Part shown: positions 29,046-37,435 of the stretch, one piece after another | Numbering within the stretch: position 1 is the stretch's first letter | How the letters are laid out: each line of letters begins with the position of its first letter | NCBI RefSeq assembly: GCF_945859825.1 | Contig: NZ_CAMAPC010000027.1 | Span: 1 to 42,859 of the forward strand | Reading direction: 5' to 3' | From: Pseudoalteromonas holothuriae | GTDB taxonomy: Bacteria > Pseudomonadota > Gammaproteobacteria > Enterobacterales > Alteromonadaceae | DNA: 42,859 nucleotides | Made by a program: the position numbers and the translations under genes | Notes under the pieces: model-generated | Databases searched by the model: none | Seen by the model: only the letters and a program-made list of their open reading frames with translations | Told to the model about the DNA's origin: nothing

Positions 29046-29367
29046 ACGACGTTTCAATTAATGTCTTGTAGTCCATTCTTTGATGACAAAAGATGTGCAG
29101 ATATACAAAGCAATGTTCGGTATCCGTTTGATTGATTTCATAGATAAAGCGATAATCGTCCTTAAGCATCTCTTGATAACTCAAATCTTCTAAATATTGA
29201 CAGCGTATACCACTTTGTGGAAATTTTTCAATTTGCTTTTTCCATTGCAGAATGACCGTTTTAATCTTTTCTTTGACACGCTCTACAGGTTGATGCCTAC
29301 TACTCCACTCAATAACATTTCTAATTTGTGCTTGCGCTGACGCCGAAATAACAATATTTACTTTCAT
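29035..29367 (-). CDS. Type II toxin, ParE/RelE family
   Basis: This protein of about 110 residues has a ParE/RelE-type pattern: N-terminal VNIVISASAQAQIRNVIEWS, a central FPQSGIRCQYL, then YRFIYEI and a final HIFCHQRMDY strand. Such toxins poison gyrase or cleave mRNA; which one applies here is not decidable. It starts with ATG at 29367 (a TTG one codon earlier is also in frame), nine bases after the antitoxin stop. Its stop codon TAG lies inside a perfect 16-base palindrome (29026-29041). The pair probably stabilises the replicon. Confidence 0.85.
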   Translation of the reverse strand: MKVNIVISASAQAQIRNVIEWSSRHQPVERVKEKIKTVILQWKKQIEKFPQSGIRCQYLEDLSYQEMLKDDYRFIYEINQTDTEHCFVYLHIFCHQRMDYKTLIETSLVV

Positions 29368-29376
29368 CAATGTGAC

Positions 29377-29616
29377 TTATAGTGAATCTAAAAAATCATC
29401 AAGAGGCGCAACTTTACATTGTTCTACATCCTTTTTAGATCTTAATAACAACTCCATAAAAGCGATTTTTTCCTGCTGATATAGATAAGCCTCATGGGTT
29501 TGAATAACTAAAGACTCTCGTCCATTTTGCGTAACAAATAAGGGCTGAAAACCCAGTTCATCATGAAGGCTAGCAGCCCTCGCTTTCATATCACTTATGT
29601 TTGCTATCGTTCTCAT
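29377..29616 (-). CDS. Antitoxin, Phd/YefM family
   Basis: This 79-residue protein begins MRTIANISDMKARA, the usual Phd/YefM DNA-binding start, followed by PLFVTQNGRESLVIQTHEAY. The acidic C-terminus should bind the toxin. A GAGG lies five bases before the ATG. Four palindromic repeats directly upstream (29663-29735) are very likely the operator through which this antitoxin, alone or with the toxin, represses the pair. Confidence 0.87.
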   Translation of the reverse strand: MRTIANISDMKARAASLHDELGFQPLFVTQNGRESLVIQTHEAYLYQQEKIAFMELLLRSKKDVEQCKVAPLDDFLDSL

Positions 29617-29662
29617 AACAACCTCGCTAGCTGCTGTTTATTTTTTGGTTAAAGATAAAATC

Positions 29663-29735
29663 AGTCTGAATTCAGACTAATAGTCCGAATTTAGACTAAT
29701 AGTCCGAATTTAGACTAATAGTCCGAATTTAGACT
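29663..29735. promoter_or_regulatory. Four tandem palindromic operators of the toxin-antitoxin pair
   Basis: Four 16-base palindromes start at 29663, 29682, 29701 and 29720, exactly 19 bases apart. The first is perfect (AGTCTGAATTCAGACT). The other three are identical to each other (AGTCCGAATTTAGACT), and each is separated by AAT. The array begins 47 bases upstream of the antitoxin start codon, the normal place for Phd/YefM operators. Confidence 0.8.
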
Positions 29736-29979
29736 AATGCTTTGAATATGTCAACCTAAGATAGGCTTGTTCATTTATAACAGCATTTTAATGACATTAT
29801 ATAAACTTGGTATTCTGTTTGGGATTAAGTTACACCACGCCGTTTATATTTCATATCTGTTATCGATAGCGTAAAACTAATCCACTCACGACAATTTAAA
29901 ATTGATCCACCTGATGCACAATGATCACCCACTATGAAAAATGGTGGTCGAGATGTAATTGTTAAATCATGAGGAACTA

Positions 29980-30400
29980 ATGGATATTCATGTGTAACAT
30001 AAACAAAGTCAAAGTATCCGAACTATTAGTGACAGCTCGATAGCTCGAAGCACTGTAAGTTGTGATTTAAGAAACATCACCCGTACATCCAATTGCGGGT
30101 AAAGGCCATACTAAATCGAAAAGTAAAGTGGAGCGTTTTAATGGTTATTTCAAACACAGTTTTATTACTAAGCAAATAGCGTTACCAAAACAGACCGGAC
30201 TCACGCTTAATACTGATACGGCCAACGCACAAGTTGTTTCTTCTCCTGAAGATACAACATATTAAGAATACACTGAACGGCAAAGCAAACGTCGGGATTA
30301 AATGGCAGCAAGCACTAGCGGCTTATATGGACTCCCTGTAAATGTCAAAAAGAAATTAGATGCTAGCTTATATACGGGCTAAAATTGCTGATCTACCTCT
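29980..30400 (+). pseudogene. IS21-family transposase (istA) remnant with internal deletion
   Basis: Two pieces resemble an IS21-family IstA. An N-terminal helix-turn-helix part, SQSIRTISDSSIARSTVS, lies near 30010-30070. From about 30094 comes a C-terminal part, KSKVERFNGYFKHSF followed by TDTANAQV. The large catalytic middle is missing, the pieces are in different frames, and several stops interrupt them. The element cannot be active. Element ends were not identified. Confidence 0.6.
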
Positions 30401-30975
30401 GGCCTCGGATGTATTCGCACCTTCATGACTTCTCTGTTGAGCACTATATGTTCAAAAGTCAACAGTTCTTTTGGATTATTCAAAATTAAATTACCATTAA
30501 AACTGATCAGAATATAAAAAATAACTTCGTTGATAGTTACTCATTTATCATATTCATCTTTACGACAGCGTATCAAATAAACTTTGTCAGTTTTGGTTTT
30601 ATCTTGATAAAAAACATCGCCTAGAGTGTCTAGCGCTCGACACCTAGTTCATGGATGAAAACATAGCAAAGTCATAGCTTCATGTTATTCACATAAAGAA
30701 ATAAAATGAGAAACAGTACGATCTGAAATAACCTATATAAATTTCACAGTAATATCACCGCAACGGCAACATCAATATGCAAACAGATATAAATATCGAG
30801 TTTATAACCAAGCAGAGTAGTGTACCGATTAAGTCAGGGCGTCGAAAACATCATTTACAACCTCATTATATTGACCAATTCGATATAAATATGAAAACGA
30901 GGGCTTCCTAACCTCTGTGTCAGGATAATTATCGCCTCAGTTTTCATAAAAATAAAACAGGGAGCGGTAAGTTAG
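30401..30975. other. Non-coding stretch between IS remnants
   Basis: Apart from the 22-bp repeat at 30625-30646, I see no gene, RNA or clear repeat here. Short frames on both strands are broken by stops and show no recognisable motifs. It may include decayed ends of the neighbouring insertion elements. Confidence 0.4.
30625..30646. repeat. 22-bp repeat with near-perfect palindrome, copy 2
   Basis: This is the second copy of the repeat at 29024-29045, with two A-to-C differences. Its core, TGTCTAGCGCTCGACA, is palindromic apart from one base pair. Together the two copies bracket the toxin-antitoxin genes and the IS21 remnant, about 1.6 kb. Confidence 0.6.
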
Positions 30976-32470
30976 TTATGAGTGAAACATTATCCTGAAG
31001 ATCATAAGAAAGCTGATTGAAAGTGGTTTTTCATTACGTCAATTCACAAAGCTAGCAAGCCTCAACTTATCTACTTTGTATTCATGGCGAGATAGGTATT
31101 TAAAGTAGGTTCTAGTTTGACAGATAGTAATAGTTAAGGTGGCTGGTCACCCGAGCAAAAATTCTCAATTGTTTTAGAAACCGAATCATAAAGTGAAATT
31201 GAGTTAAGTGAGTATTGCCGCAACAAAGGTCTTTACCCTGAACAAGTTAAAAAGTGGAAGCAAAGCTACATTGCAGGAAACCAAACTAAAACCCAGCAGC
31301 GTAAGCAATTAACTCAAGAGCGAAAAGCTGACCGAAAACGGATTAATGAGTTAGAAAGAGAACTAAAGGCTGCGCTTGCTGAAACAGCGGCCTTGTTGGT
31401 GCTAAGAAAAAAGTTAAATGCCTACTGGGAGGAAGACGAGGACAATTAATCTCACTCACAGGTAGGCAGCATTATGCAACCTTGATTGATGAAGCCGTTG
31501 TCTCTGGAACAAGAAAAGAGAAAGCCTGTGAAGAAATTGACTTGTCGATACGCACGTTACAGCGCTGGCAGGAAAGTGGTAAAATCAGTGTTGATAAAAG
31601 AGTAACAGCGGATAGGCCAGAGCCGAGCAATAAGCTCACAAAGGAAGAACAGCAAGCGGTATTAGATACCTGTAACCAAGAAGAATACGCCAATTTAGGA
31701 CCGAGCCAAATCGTACCAATGCAGGCAAATAAAGGGCAATATCGAGCTTTTATCGTGTGTTGAAAGCCAATGGCCAGCTAACCCATCGAGGTAAAGCAAA
31801 ACCTAAAGGTAGTCGAACTAAACCTAAGGGGTATACAACAACAGCAACAAACCAAATGTGGACTAGGGGCATAAGCCACTGTGCGTCAACAATTTTTCGG
31901 GAGGATTACCGCCGGTTCTTTATCTCTCTATGATAATCGACATTTTCAGTCAAAAAATAGTCGGCTGGGAAGTTTATGAAAGTGAGTCTGGGGAGTATGC
32001 AGTTGAATTACTTGAGCGCAGCCTTTGGGCAGAGAAGTGCATAAAAAAAGACGTCGTATTGCACTCAAATAACGGCAGCCCAATGAAGTGCTTATTGATG
32101 CAAACTAAAATGATTGATATGGGGGTGATTGGTTCTCGTCGCCGTCCGGGTGTCAGTAATGACAACCCGTACTCACAATCGCTGTTTCGCACAGTTAAAT
32201 ACTGTCACCGCAGGCCAATCGAAGGCTTTAAAAGCCTGGAAGATGTAAGGTCGTGGGTGAAAGACTTTAGCAAGTGGTACAACAATGAGCACAGACATAA
32301 TGGAATCAAATTCGTAACGCCACAATGGTGAAGATAAAGCGATACTGGCAAAACACAGTGAGCTATATAGCGAAGCAAAAGAAAAGCATCCTAAGCGCCG
32401 GTCAATGAACATTAGAATGGGATGAAATCAGTAATATGGAGTTAAACCCAGAGAACAAAAAGAAGCAGCT
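30976..32470 (+). pseudogene. IS3-family element remnant, orfA and orfB both broken
   Basis: The OrfA part (about 31010-31449) shows SGFSLRQFTKLASLNLSTLY, WSPEQKFSIVLETES, CRNKGLYPEQVKKWK and the leucine-zipper-like tail ELERELKAALAETAALLVLRKK (in two parts). Stop codons interrupt it after YLK and after LETES. The OrfB part (about 31450-32470) runs in several frames: RQHYATLIDEAV to NLGPSQIVP, then KGYTTTATNQMWTRG, then DIFSQKIVGWEVYESESGEY to EHRHNGIKFVTP, and a last piece ILAKHSELYSEAKEKHP. The expected catalytic Asp, Asp and Glu are replaced by Gly (MWTRGIS), Asn (HSNNGSP) and Gln (YSQSLFRT). The element is dead. Confidence 0.8.
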
Positions 32471-32529
32471 TAACAGCCAAAGCGATAACAACCTTGAAAG
32501 CACCGTAATTGTTCAGGGAAAAGTCCAAT

Positions 32530-32790
32530 ATTGAGGTGTAAAATGAAAAAACTAAAAATATACAACTGAATTTAAGAAAAAACAGTCGCTTTAGCTAAGT
32601 TAACTTAGTCGTTAGAACCATAATTAAGGCTTATAACTTTAGGAAGCAGGTAAAAGATATGTTTGCACAATGCTAAGTCAATGCTTGAGGTGATCTACGC
32701 ACTACTGACGATTACATGAGAAATGATTTTGCTGAATATATAAAGTATTATAGCTTGGTGAGGTTGCATCAGCTAACAACGTCCCAACAA
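32530..32790 (+). pseudogene. Second IS3-family remnant (start of orfA joined to end of orfB)
   Basis: Near 32543 a stretch reads like the start of an IS3-type OrfA (MKKLK, then EKTVALAK after a frame change). From 32716, MRNDFAEYIKYYSLVRLHQ resembles the C-terminal region of an IS3-type OrfB. The middle is absent. The match is short and degenerate, and the assignment is tentative. Confidence 0.4.
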
Positions 32791-32810
32791 AAACACACTA
32801 AATCACAACA

Positions 32811-32843
32811 GAGTAGAATGATGCCAAAAGATGGCATCTACTC
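32811..32843 (-). terminator. Hairpin over the end of the replication gene
   Basis: The inverted repeat GAGTAGATGCCA pairs with TGGCAT plus a two-base bulge and TCTACTC, around a loop of about five bases. The stop codon TAG of the replication-initiator gene lies within the stem. It probably terminates the parA-parB-rep transcript. Confidence 0.55.
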
Positions 32844-33986
32844 CATCAGCTTTTCTATCTCGTCTTCATTCACAAAGGTCATTTCGATAGTTTTAGCCTG
32901 CTTATTTAAGTTTAATACCTCTTGAGAAAATCGGTCGCTTGGATAAATTTTATATAAATAATCAATAATCCGGCCGTCATCATCCTTACGGTTTTCTACT
33001 TCATAGTTAAGTATAATTTCAGCATCGATAAAATCACGCATTGTTTGTGTCATATCACGCCGAATAGCAACAAGCCTATTACAAGACAACTCTTTATTTT
33101 CGATAGCTCCAAAGCGAATCATTAAATCAACTAACAGGAAATGATAATTTTTACCTGGCGCAGCATACCGAAAAACGGTGTATAACCGCAGCGCTAACCA
33201 CCTTGACAAAGAGCGGCTAAAAATTTGAGTTCTCTCAAATAGATAGCCTCTATACTCTACATTTTCTATTTTTGCTGCAACAACACTGTTCAAAATTGCC
33301 AAACATTTTACGCTGGAGCGCCCACGTTCACCAGAAAAATGAACCGCATCTAGATAATTGGTTGTAGTATCGAAATGTTCAACAGTTCCAGTTTCTGGAT
33401 TCTCTACATCCAAAGTCATCCGTAACATAGCCCCTTTTAAAATATGCAGAGACTCTTTTAGATCTGGAAGGTTTAATGTTTGGTTGACTGACTTCATTTC
33501 ATTTTGAAGCTCTTTTAAAGTGAAACAAACCGCGTATTGTTGTCCCATTTTGCCATTAATGGCGATAATATTTCCTTTTGACGCTAACCTAATGAGTGCT
33601 CGCTCCACCTTTTCCTCTCTATCGGAAGGGTAGGCGATATAGTCAGTATCTTTTTTTGAAATAATAGCTGGCGTGATCTCTAAATTACCATGGTACAACT
33701 TATGTTGAAACTTTTCGGATAATTGTCGAGAGATCACGACTCTTTTATCTGCGTTAACAAATGCTATAGGCCTTCGCTTATCTCTTACGAACCTAGACCA
33801 TAAGTCATAGGGTTGAAAGGAGTTAGAAACCACCATTCCAGATTTTTCACCTAATGCACCGGTCCCTACAAAGCGAGAGAGCTGAAGCACTTCCTCAGCG
33901 CTTTGAATTTTCTTTACTTCCTGCCTTATACTCTCAGGCAAGTTGCCAACTTTAAAAGTTCTTTCACTCATCTCATTTTCCACCAT
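32838..33986 (-). CDS. Probable plasmid replication initiator
   Basis: This 382-residue protein has no transmembrane or catalytic enzyme motif. It is rich in Arg and Lys and is built of alternating alpha/beta segments that suggest winged-helix DNA binding (for example EEKVERALIRLASKGNIIAI near residue 130, and a region with SRWLALRLYTVFR). It follows parA and parB in the same direction, with 39 bases after parB, and the operon is preceded by an iteron- and DnaA-box-bearing non-coding region. These facts, more than a recognised family signature, make me call it a Rep protein. The start is either 33986 or the in-frame ATG at 33971 (MSERTFKVG), which has TGGA at better spacing. Alternatives are an accessory partition or regulatory DNA-binding protein. 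Confidence 0.7.
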   Translation of the reverse strand: MVENEMSERTFKVGNLPESIRQEVKKIQSAEEVLQLSRFVGTGALGEKSGMVVSNSFQPYDLWSRFVRDKRRPIAFVNADKRVVISRQLSEKFQHKLYHGNLEITPAIISKKDTDYIAYPSDREEKVERALIRLASKGNIIAINGKMGQQYAVCFTLKELQNEMKSVNQTLNLPDLKESLHILKGAMLRMTLDVENPETGTVEHFDTTTNYLDAVHFSGERGRSSVKCLAILNSVVAAKIENVEYRGYLFERTQIFSRSLSRWLALRLYTVFRYAAPGKNYHFLLVDLMIRFGAIENKELSCNRLVAIRRDMTQTMRDFIDAEIILNYEVENRKDDDGRIIDYLYKIYPSDRFSQEVLNLNKQAKTIEMTFVNEDEIEKLME

Positions 33987-34025
33987 TGTAGGGGAGGGTA
34001 TATCAATCTCAAAACTTTAGTTGTA

Positions 34026-34961
34026 TTAACGTAAACCTTCATTGAGTAAATCGAAGACTTTTTCGATTAGTGCAGGCTCAACATGTTCATCTAATGTAAT
34101 TGATAGGCGACCTTTTGCATCTACCTTTGTTTTTATATTTTTCACTTTGACAAAATCTTGCCAAGGATTTTCAGGTTTTGCTATAGGCTCTCGAATTTGC
34201 TTCAAAATAAAGTTTTGTATGCTTTTAGAGAGCTTTGCGTATTGAGGAGACTCAACTTCTTTGGAATAGTCTTCAATATCGGATAAAAATTTCTCATATG
34301 TGATATCAATCACATTGTTTAATTTGTCTTCAGGTAACTCTAACCCAGATACTTCTTGAACAAATCTAAATGTAACATATTGATATGCTGGGAATAATTC
34401 AAACATTCTTTTAGGCAATTTAGCAACTCGTTGCCCCATATTTGCAGTATCTTTTGAAACATCAAATAACTCAGCTAACTGTCTAGCACTTAACTCAGAA
34501 AAATCGCGTTCTTTTTTAATTGTCAGTCCAATATCAACAAAAGATGGTGCTACATATTTATCTGACCATTTGGCTAGGTAACATTCATCACTGCTTTCTA
34601 GATGATTTACGCGATAGCCAACCAAGACTGCACCAGGTACATTCTTTACAGCAAAAAAACGTCTCAAACCAACAATAACTTTAAAGTTATCTAAAGACCC
34701 TACAATATAAATGGGATAAGCATTTCGCTTACTTTCTTTAATAGATGGAAAAATATCTTCAACAGCTGGTAACTTTAAATCTTCGTATCGTCTTGGATTA
34801 AACTTAGACTGAGACGCAATTTCTGGTAAATCTTCAGCTTTAATTTCGAATGGATAGAATCTGACTTTATTTCCGCTCGGCATTAACTTTTCAATCGAAC
34901 CATCTGGTAATTTTGTTTCAGGAAGCGAGTCTTTCATTCGTCCTTTATGTTTTAACGCCAT
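34026..34961 (-). CDS. parB: Plasmid partition protein ParB
   Basis: This 311-residue protein follows parA with a TAATG one-base overlap, so it is translationally coupled. The N-terminal region has a ParB-like pattern, with PAVEDIFPSIKESKRNAYPIY and then VIVGLRRFFAVKNV in place of the usual GERRxxA box. A helix-turn-helix ELSARQLAELFDVSKDTANM follows near residue 165. ParB binds centromere sites and links them to ParA. No consensus parS palindrome of the chromosomal Spo0J type was found; the plasmid centromere is probably one of the repeats upstream of parA. Confidence 0.85.
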   Translation of the reverse strand: MALKHKGRMKDSLPETKLPDGSIEKLMPSGNKVRFYPFEIKAEDLPEIASQSKFNPRRYEDLKLPAVEDIFPSIKESKRNAYPIYIVGSLDNFKVIVGLRRFFAVKNVPGAVLVGYRVNHLESSDECYLAKWSDKYVAPSFVDIGLTIKKERDFSELSARQLAELFDVSKDTANMGQRVAKLPKRMFELFPAYQYVTFRFVQEVSGLELPEDKLNNVIDITYEKFLSDIEDYSKEVESPQYAKLSKSIQNFILKQIREPIAKPENPWQDFVKVKNIKTKVDAKGRLSITLDEHVEPALIEKVFDLLNEGLR

Positions 34962-36169
34962 TATTTAACCTTCTCTAAATCACGTTCTATTTGCATGAAA
35001 AGTGCAGATGATATTTTTCTGACCGACTCAGCCGCTTTACTAAGACTTTGTTGTGAACCTTGATAGTCCTTTCCTTGAATAGTTAAAACAGTTTCGTATG
35101 ATTGGCCTACTTTGTTAAAAGCTTCTAAATTTGGTAAATATTCTGACAACATATCGTCAAGGGTTTTAATATAATGACGTTGTGATGTTCTATGCTCTTC
35201 ACGAGAAGCAGTAAACTTAGTCATAAATCCGTAAAAACCTGTAATATCAACATCAGAGCCATATTCTTTAATTTGCGTTAGTAAAGATGGAATACGTTCG
35301 ACAAAAGTTAGAGTTGAATGTAAGTCAACATGCGCAGGGGGTGCTGGCATTATCATAAAGTTTGTTGCAACTAAGGAGTTTAAAAGTAGCGCATCTAAAT
35401 GCGGTCCAGTATCTAAAAAGATAAAATCAAAATCATGTTTGATTTTATCAATTAAATTAACTTTTAAAAGATCGTAAGTTGATGTTGAATAACCTTCATC
35501 TTTTAATTCTGCGTGCAGTTTCATCCATGAACTTGCAATAAAACCATCTTCAATACATGCAGGCATAAGTTTTACGTTCGGTACAGTGGTATCAACAAAG
35601 CCATTTTTTAAAATTTCTTCTTTGCTTAGTTGTGGATTTATACATATTTGTGCAGCTGTGTAATCAAAGCTATTAATGGTGTAATGATGATTTAAGAACA
35701 TAGTTGCAGAACCTTGTGGGTCCATATCTATGACTGCGATACGTAAATCTTCTTTAACAAGTTCAGGATTTAACCTAAAACCTTGAGCGATCGATACTGT
35801 AGATACTGTTTTTGTCACACCTCCTTTTAAAGAAGAAGTGAAAATAACTTGAGCAGTAGAGTGCTTATCTCGCCACTTCTGCTCTCCTTTACGTTCATAA
35901 ATCTTAACTATGTCTTCAATAGTTAATTTAAAAACACCTATTGAACCATGTTGCTTTGTTTTGAACTGATAACCTTCTGATTCAAGCTCAGAGATGTACT
36001 TATCTACAGATGTTCTTGATAATTTGGGAAAATTCTTATATACCGCTGCTTTTGTGTATGTTGGTAATCCTTCAAAGTTAATTTCTGCTTTGACTAGGTC
36101 TACTTCATCGCTTAATTCTCTTAAAGATTCCTTTGCGCGCAAAGCCATTGCATTGAAGTCTACACTCAT
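34961..36169 (-). CDS. parA: Plasmid partition ATPase ParA
   Basis: This 402-residue protein is of the type Ia ParA class, which has an N-terminal DNA-binding domain. Residues 35-75 form the helix-turn-helix region (TKAAVYKNFPKLSRTSVDKY). The deviant Walker A box is KGGVTKT at 115-121, with Thr where many ParAs have Gly. VIDMDPQGSATMF and FIFLDTGPHLDALLLNSL are the other ATPase motifs. ParA drives segregation with ParB, and type Ia proteins also repress their own operon; the small inverted repeat upstream (36185-36204) is a candidate operator. Its length and domain plan fit P1/P7-type ParA. Confidence 0.93.
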   Translation of the reverse strand: MSVDFNAMALRAKESLRELSDEVDLVKAEINFEGLPTYTKAAVYKNFPKLSRTSVDKYISELESEGYQFKTKQHGSIGVFKLTIEDIVKIYERKGEQKWRDKHSTAQVIFTSSLKGGVTKTVSTVSIAQGFRLNPELVKEDLRIAVIDMDPQGSATMFLNHHYTINSFDYTAAQICINPQLSKEEILKNGFVDTTVPNVKLMPACIEDGFIASSWMKLHAELKDEGYSTSTYDLLKVNLIDKIKHDFDFIFLDTGPHLDALLLNSLVATNFMIMPAPPAHVDLHSTLTFVERIPSLLTQIKEYGSDVDITGFYGFMTKFTASREEHRTSQRHYIKTLDDMLSEYLPNLEAFNKVGQSYETVLTIQGKDYQGSQQSLSKAAESVRKISSALFMQIERDLEKVK

Positions 36170-36184
36170 TCTTATATTATCCTC

Positions 36185-36204
36185 AGCATATTTTCCCTTA
36201 TGCT
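36185..36204. promoter_or_regulatory. Small inverted repeat upstream of parA
   Basis: AGCATA and TATGCT are separated by eight bases, 15 bases upstream of the parA start. This is a plausible but unproven ParA operator. Confidence 0.3.
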
Positions 36205-36350
36205 ATGTCAGAAAAGCAGGTTTTACAATAAAAATCACAAAAAAACATGTCTTTTATTTAATTTGATGTAGTTGTAGTGAAATTGATGTACTCCTTTCAA
36301 TAGCTTGTTTAAACGATATTTTACTGTAAAGACATAGTATGCTTGAAGTT

Positions 36351-36412
36351 ATATAAAAGGTAATCAAGGTTAATTCTTTAAGGTTAAGTATTAAGGTATT
36401 AAGGGTAATATC
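36351..36412. repeat. AT-rich degenerate TTAAGGT-like short repeats
   Basis: Several overlapping copies of variants such as AAGGTTAA, TTAAGGTTAA and TTAAGGTATT occur within about 60 AT-rich bases next to the iterons. This may be the DNA-unwinding part of the origin. Confidence 0.35.
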
Positions 36413-36462
36413 ATTAAATAGCCATTTATCTATCTGATATTATTGAACATTATAAGTTATGG

Positions 36463-36528
36463 CAGATCTATATTACACCATTTATAGATCCATTATTCAC
36501 CATTTATTGGATCATGATCACACTTTTA
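36463..36528 (+). repeat. Iterons 1 and 2 in tandem plus a degenerate third
   Basis: Two directly abutting 22-base iterons lie at 36463-36484 and 36485-36506. The general form is CAGATC, three variable bases, then ATTACACCATTTA. A third, weaker copy is at 36508-36528. Each contains GATC, a possible Dam methylation site. Confidence 0.75.
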
Positions 36529-36547
36529 TGTTTTCATGATTGGTTCT

Positions 36548-36556
36548 TTATTCACA
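36548..36556 (+). promoter_or_regulatory. DnaA box
   Basis: TTATTCACA fits the relaxed DnaA consensus TTATNCACA and lies between iterons. Confidence 0.55.
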
Positions 36557-36590
36557 GGATATAAACAGGGTTATTAACATATTTTGGGCT

Positions 36591-36612
36591 CAGATCAAAA
36601 GTACACCATTTT
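36591..36612 (+). repeat. Iteron 4
   Basis: CAGATCAAAAGTACACCATT plus TT is a copy of the 22-base GATC iteron with a one-base change in the ATTACACC block. Confidence 0.7.
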
Positions 36613-36622
36613 ATTTGAGATC

Positions 36623-36631
36623 TTATACACA
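36623..36631 (+). promoter_or_regulatory. DnaA box
   Basis: TTATACACA fits TTATNCACA and lies between an iteron and an inverted pair of truncated iterons. Confidence 0.6.
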
Positions 36632-36658
36632 GAATTATGTCATTTTTCTCGGTTTTTA

Positions 36659-36706
36659 TAGTGTAGATCTGATCTGCACTATATATAGATCAGATCTACA
36701 CCATTA
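36659..36706. repeat. Inverted pair of truncated iterons
   Basis: GTGTAGATCTGATC (36661-36674) and GATCAGATCTACAC (36688-36701) are a perfect 14-base inverted repeat. Each arm is a shortened iteron (CAGATC joined to TACAC). Confidence 0.65.
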
Positions 36707-36743
36707 CTTTATGCCTTTATGCACAGGTATAAAGGCATAAAGT
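36706..36743. repeat. Perfect 15-bp hairpin with a DnaA box over its loop
   Basis: ACTTTATGCCTTTAT (36706-36720) pairs exactly with ATAAAGGCATAAAGT (36729-36743) around an eight-base loop. TTATGCACA at 36717-36725 matches the DnaA consensus and spans the loop edge. It lies inside the iteron region, so an origin function (single-strand site or extrusion) is possible. It could also be a simple terminator. Confidence 0.65.
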
Positions 36744-36862
36744 AACGAGTTAAAGCTAAAAGCGCCTAGTTTTGTATTTTTGTGGTACTGCCTTGCTCTC
36801 TGAGAAGCTTATTTTAGCGGATTATAAAGGTTGTGGTAACTAACTTATCCGGTAAGAAGAGG

Positions 36863-36884
36863 TAGATCAGTTTCGCACCATTTC
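36863..36884 (+). repeat. Iteron
   Basis: TAGATCAGTTTCGCACCATT plus TC is a copy of the 22-base GATC iteron with three changes. Confidence 0.65.
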
Positions 36885-36897
36885 AAATGTATGAGTG

Positions 36898-36919
36898 CAG
36901 ATCAGTATTACACTATTTA
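36898..36919 (+). repeat. Iteron
   Basis: CAGATCAGTATTACACTATT plus TA is a near-consensus iteron copy, 14 bases after the previous one. Confidence 0.75.
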
Positions 36920-37065
36920 ATAGAGGCGAGCACACCTCTATTAATAACTTGAATGGACTAATTTTAGAGGCGTTCTATGTCTTCATTTTTATTTTAAATG
37001 TTTGATTATTAATGGCTTTCGTTTTAATTTGAGTCAGGTGATACCATGTGCCACTTTTATTAGTT

Positions 37066-37087
37066 CAGATCAGTATTGCACCATTTA
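37066..37087 (+). repeat. Iteron, isolated
   Basis: CAGATCAGTATTGCACCATT plus TA is a near-consensus copy standing alone, about 150 bases from its nearest neighbour. Confidence 0.75.
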
Positions 37088-37294
37088 GTAAATGTGCTTA
37101 ACTCCCACATTAAAAAAGCACTATAGTTAAATCAGTCTAATGTGGTATATCAGCTATCAAGGTACTAAATAAAAGCTGACCTTTAAACACTTCAGTATCA
37201 GTAAATTCACTCTACTTCGCAGGAAAAATAAATTAGACTCTTGTTTAATAAGAAATAATCTAGCCAGCAAAGTAGATATGGCATCGCTGGAAAA

Positions 37295-37343
37295 TAGCAT
37301 TAAAATTATCTCAATGATTCTCAGTGGGATAATTTTAATGCTA
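37295..37343. repeat. 16-bp perfect inverted repeat
   Basis: TAGCATTAAAATTATC (37295-37310) pairs exactly with GATAATTTTAATGCTA (37328-37343) across 17 bases. No gene ends next to it on either strand, so it may be a small hairpin site or part of a tiny mobile remnant. The short frames that overlap it look non-coding. Confidence 0.6.
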
Positions 37344-37435
37344 CTTAGCCAACTATTCATTATGCATTGAAACAACTCAATATTAGCTATAAAAAATGCT
37401 AAAACACCCTAATGCCTTTATTTCTCACATAAAAG

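Noticed and set aside
29024..30646. Integron attC site behind the toxin gene
   Set aside because: The palindrome lacks recognisable paired core sites (GTTRRRY and RYYYAAC) in the right arrangement, and no integrase is present.
32716..32925. Plus-strand small protein starting MRNDFAEYIKYY
   Set aside because: It looks like the tail of an IS3-type transposase and then runs over the end of the replication gene.
37157..37375. Minus-strand 72-residue hydrophobic protein
   Set aside because: The frame spans the orphan inverted repeat, has no clear ribosome site and shows no family features.
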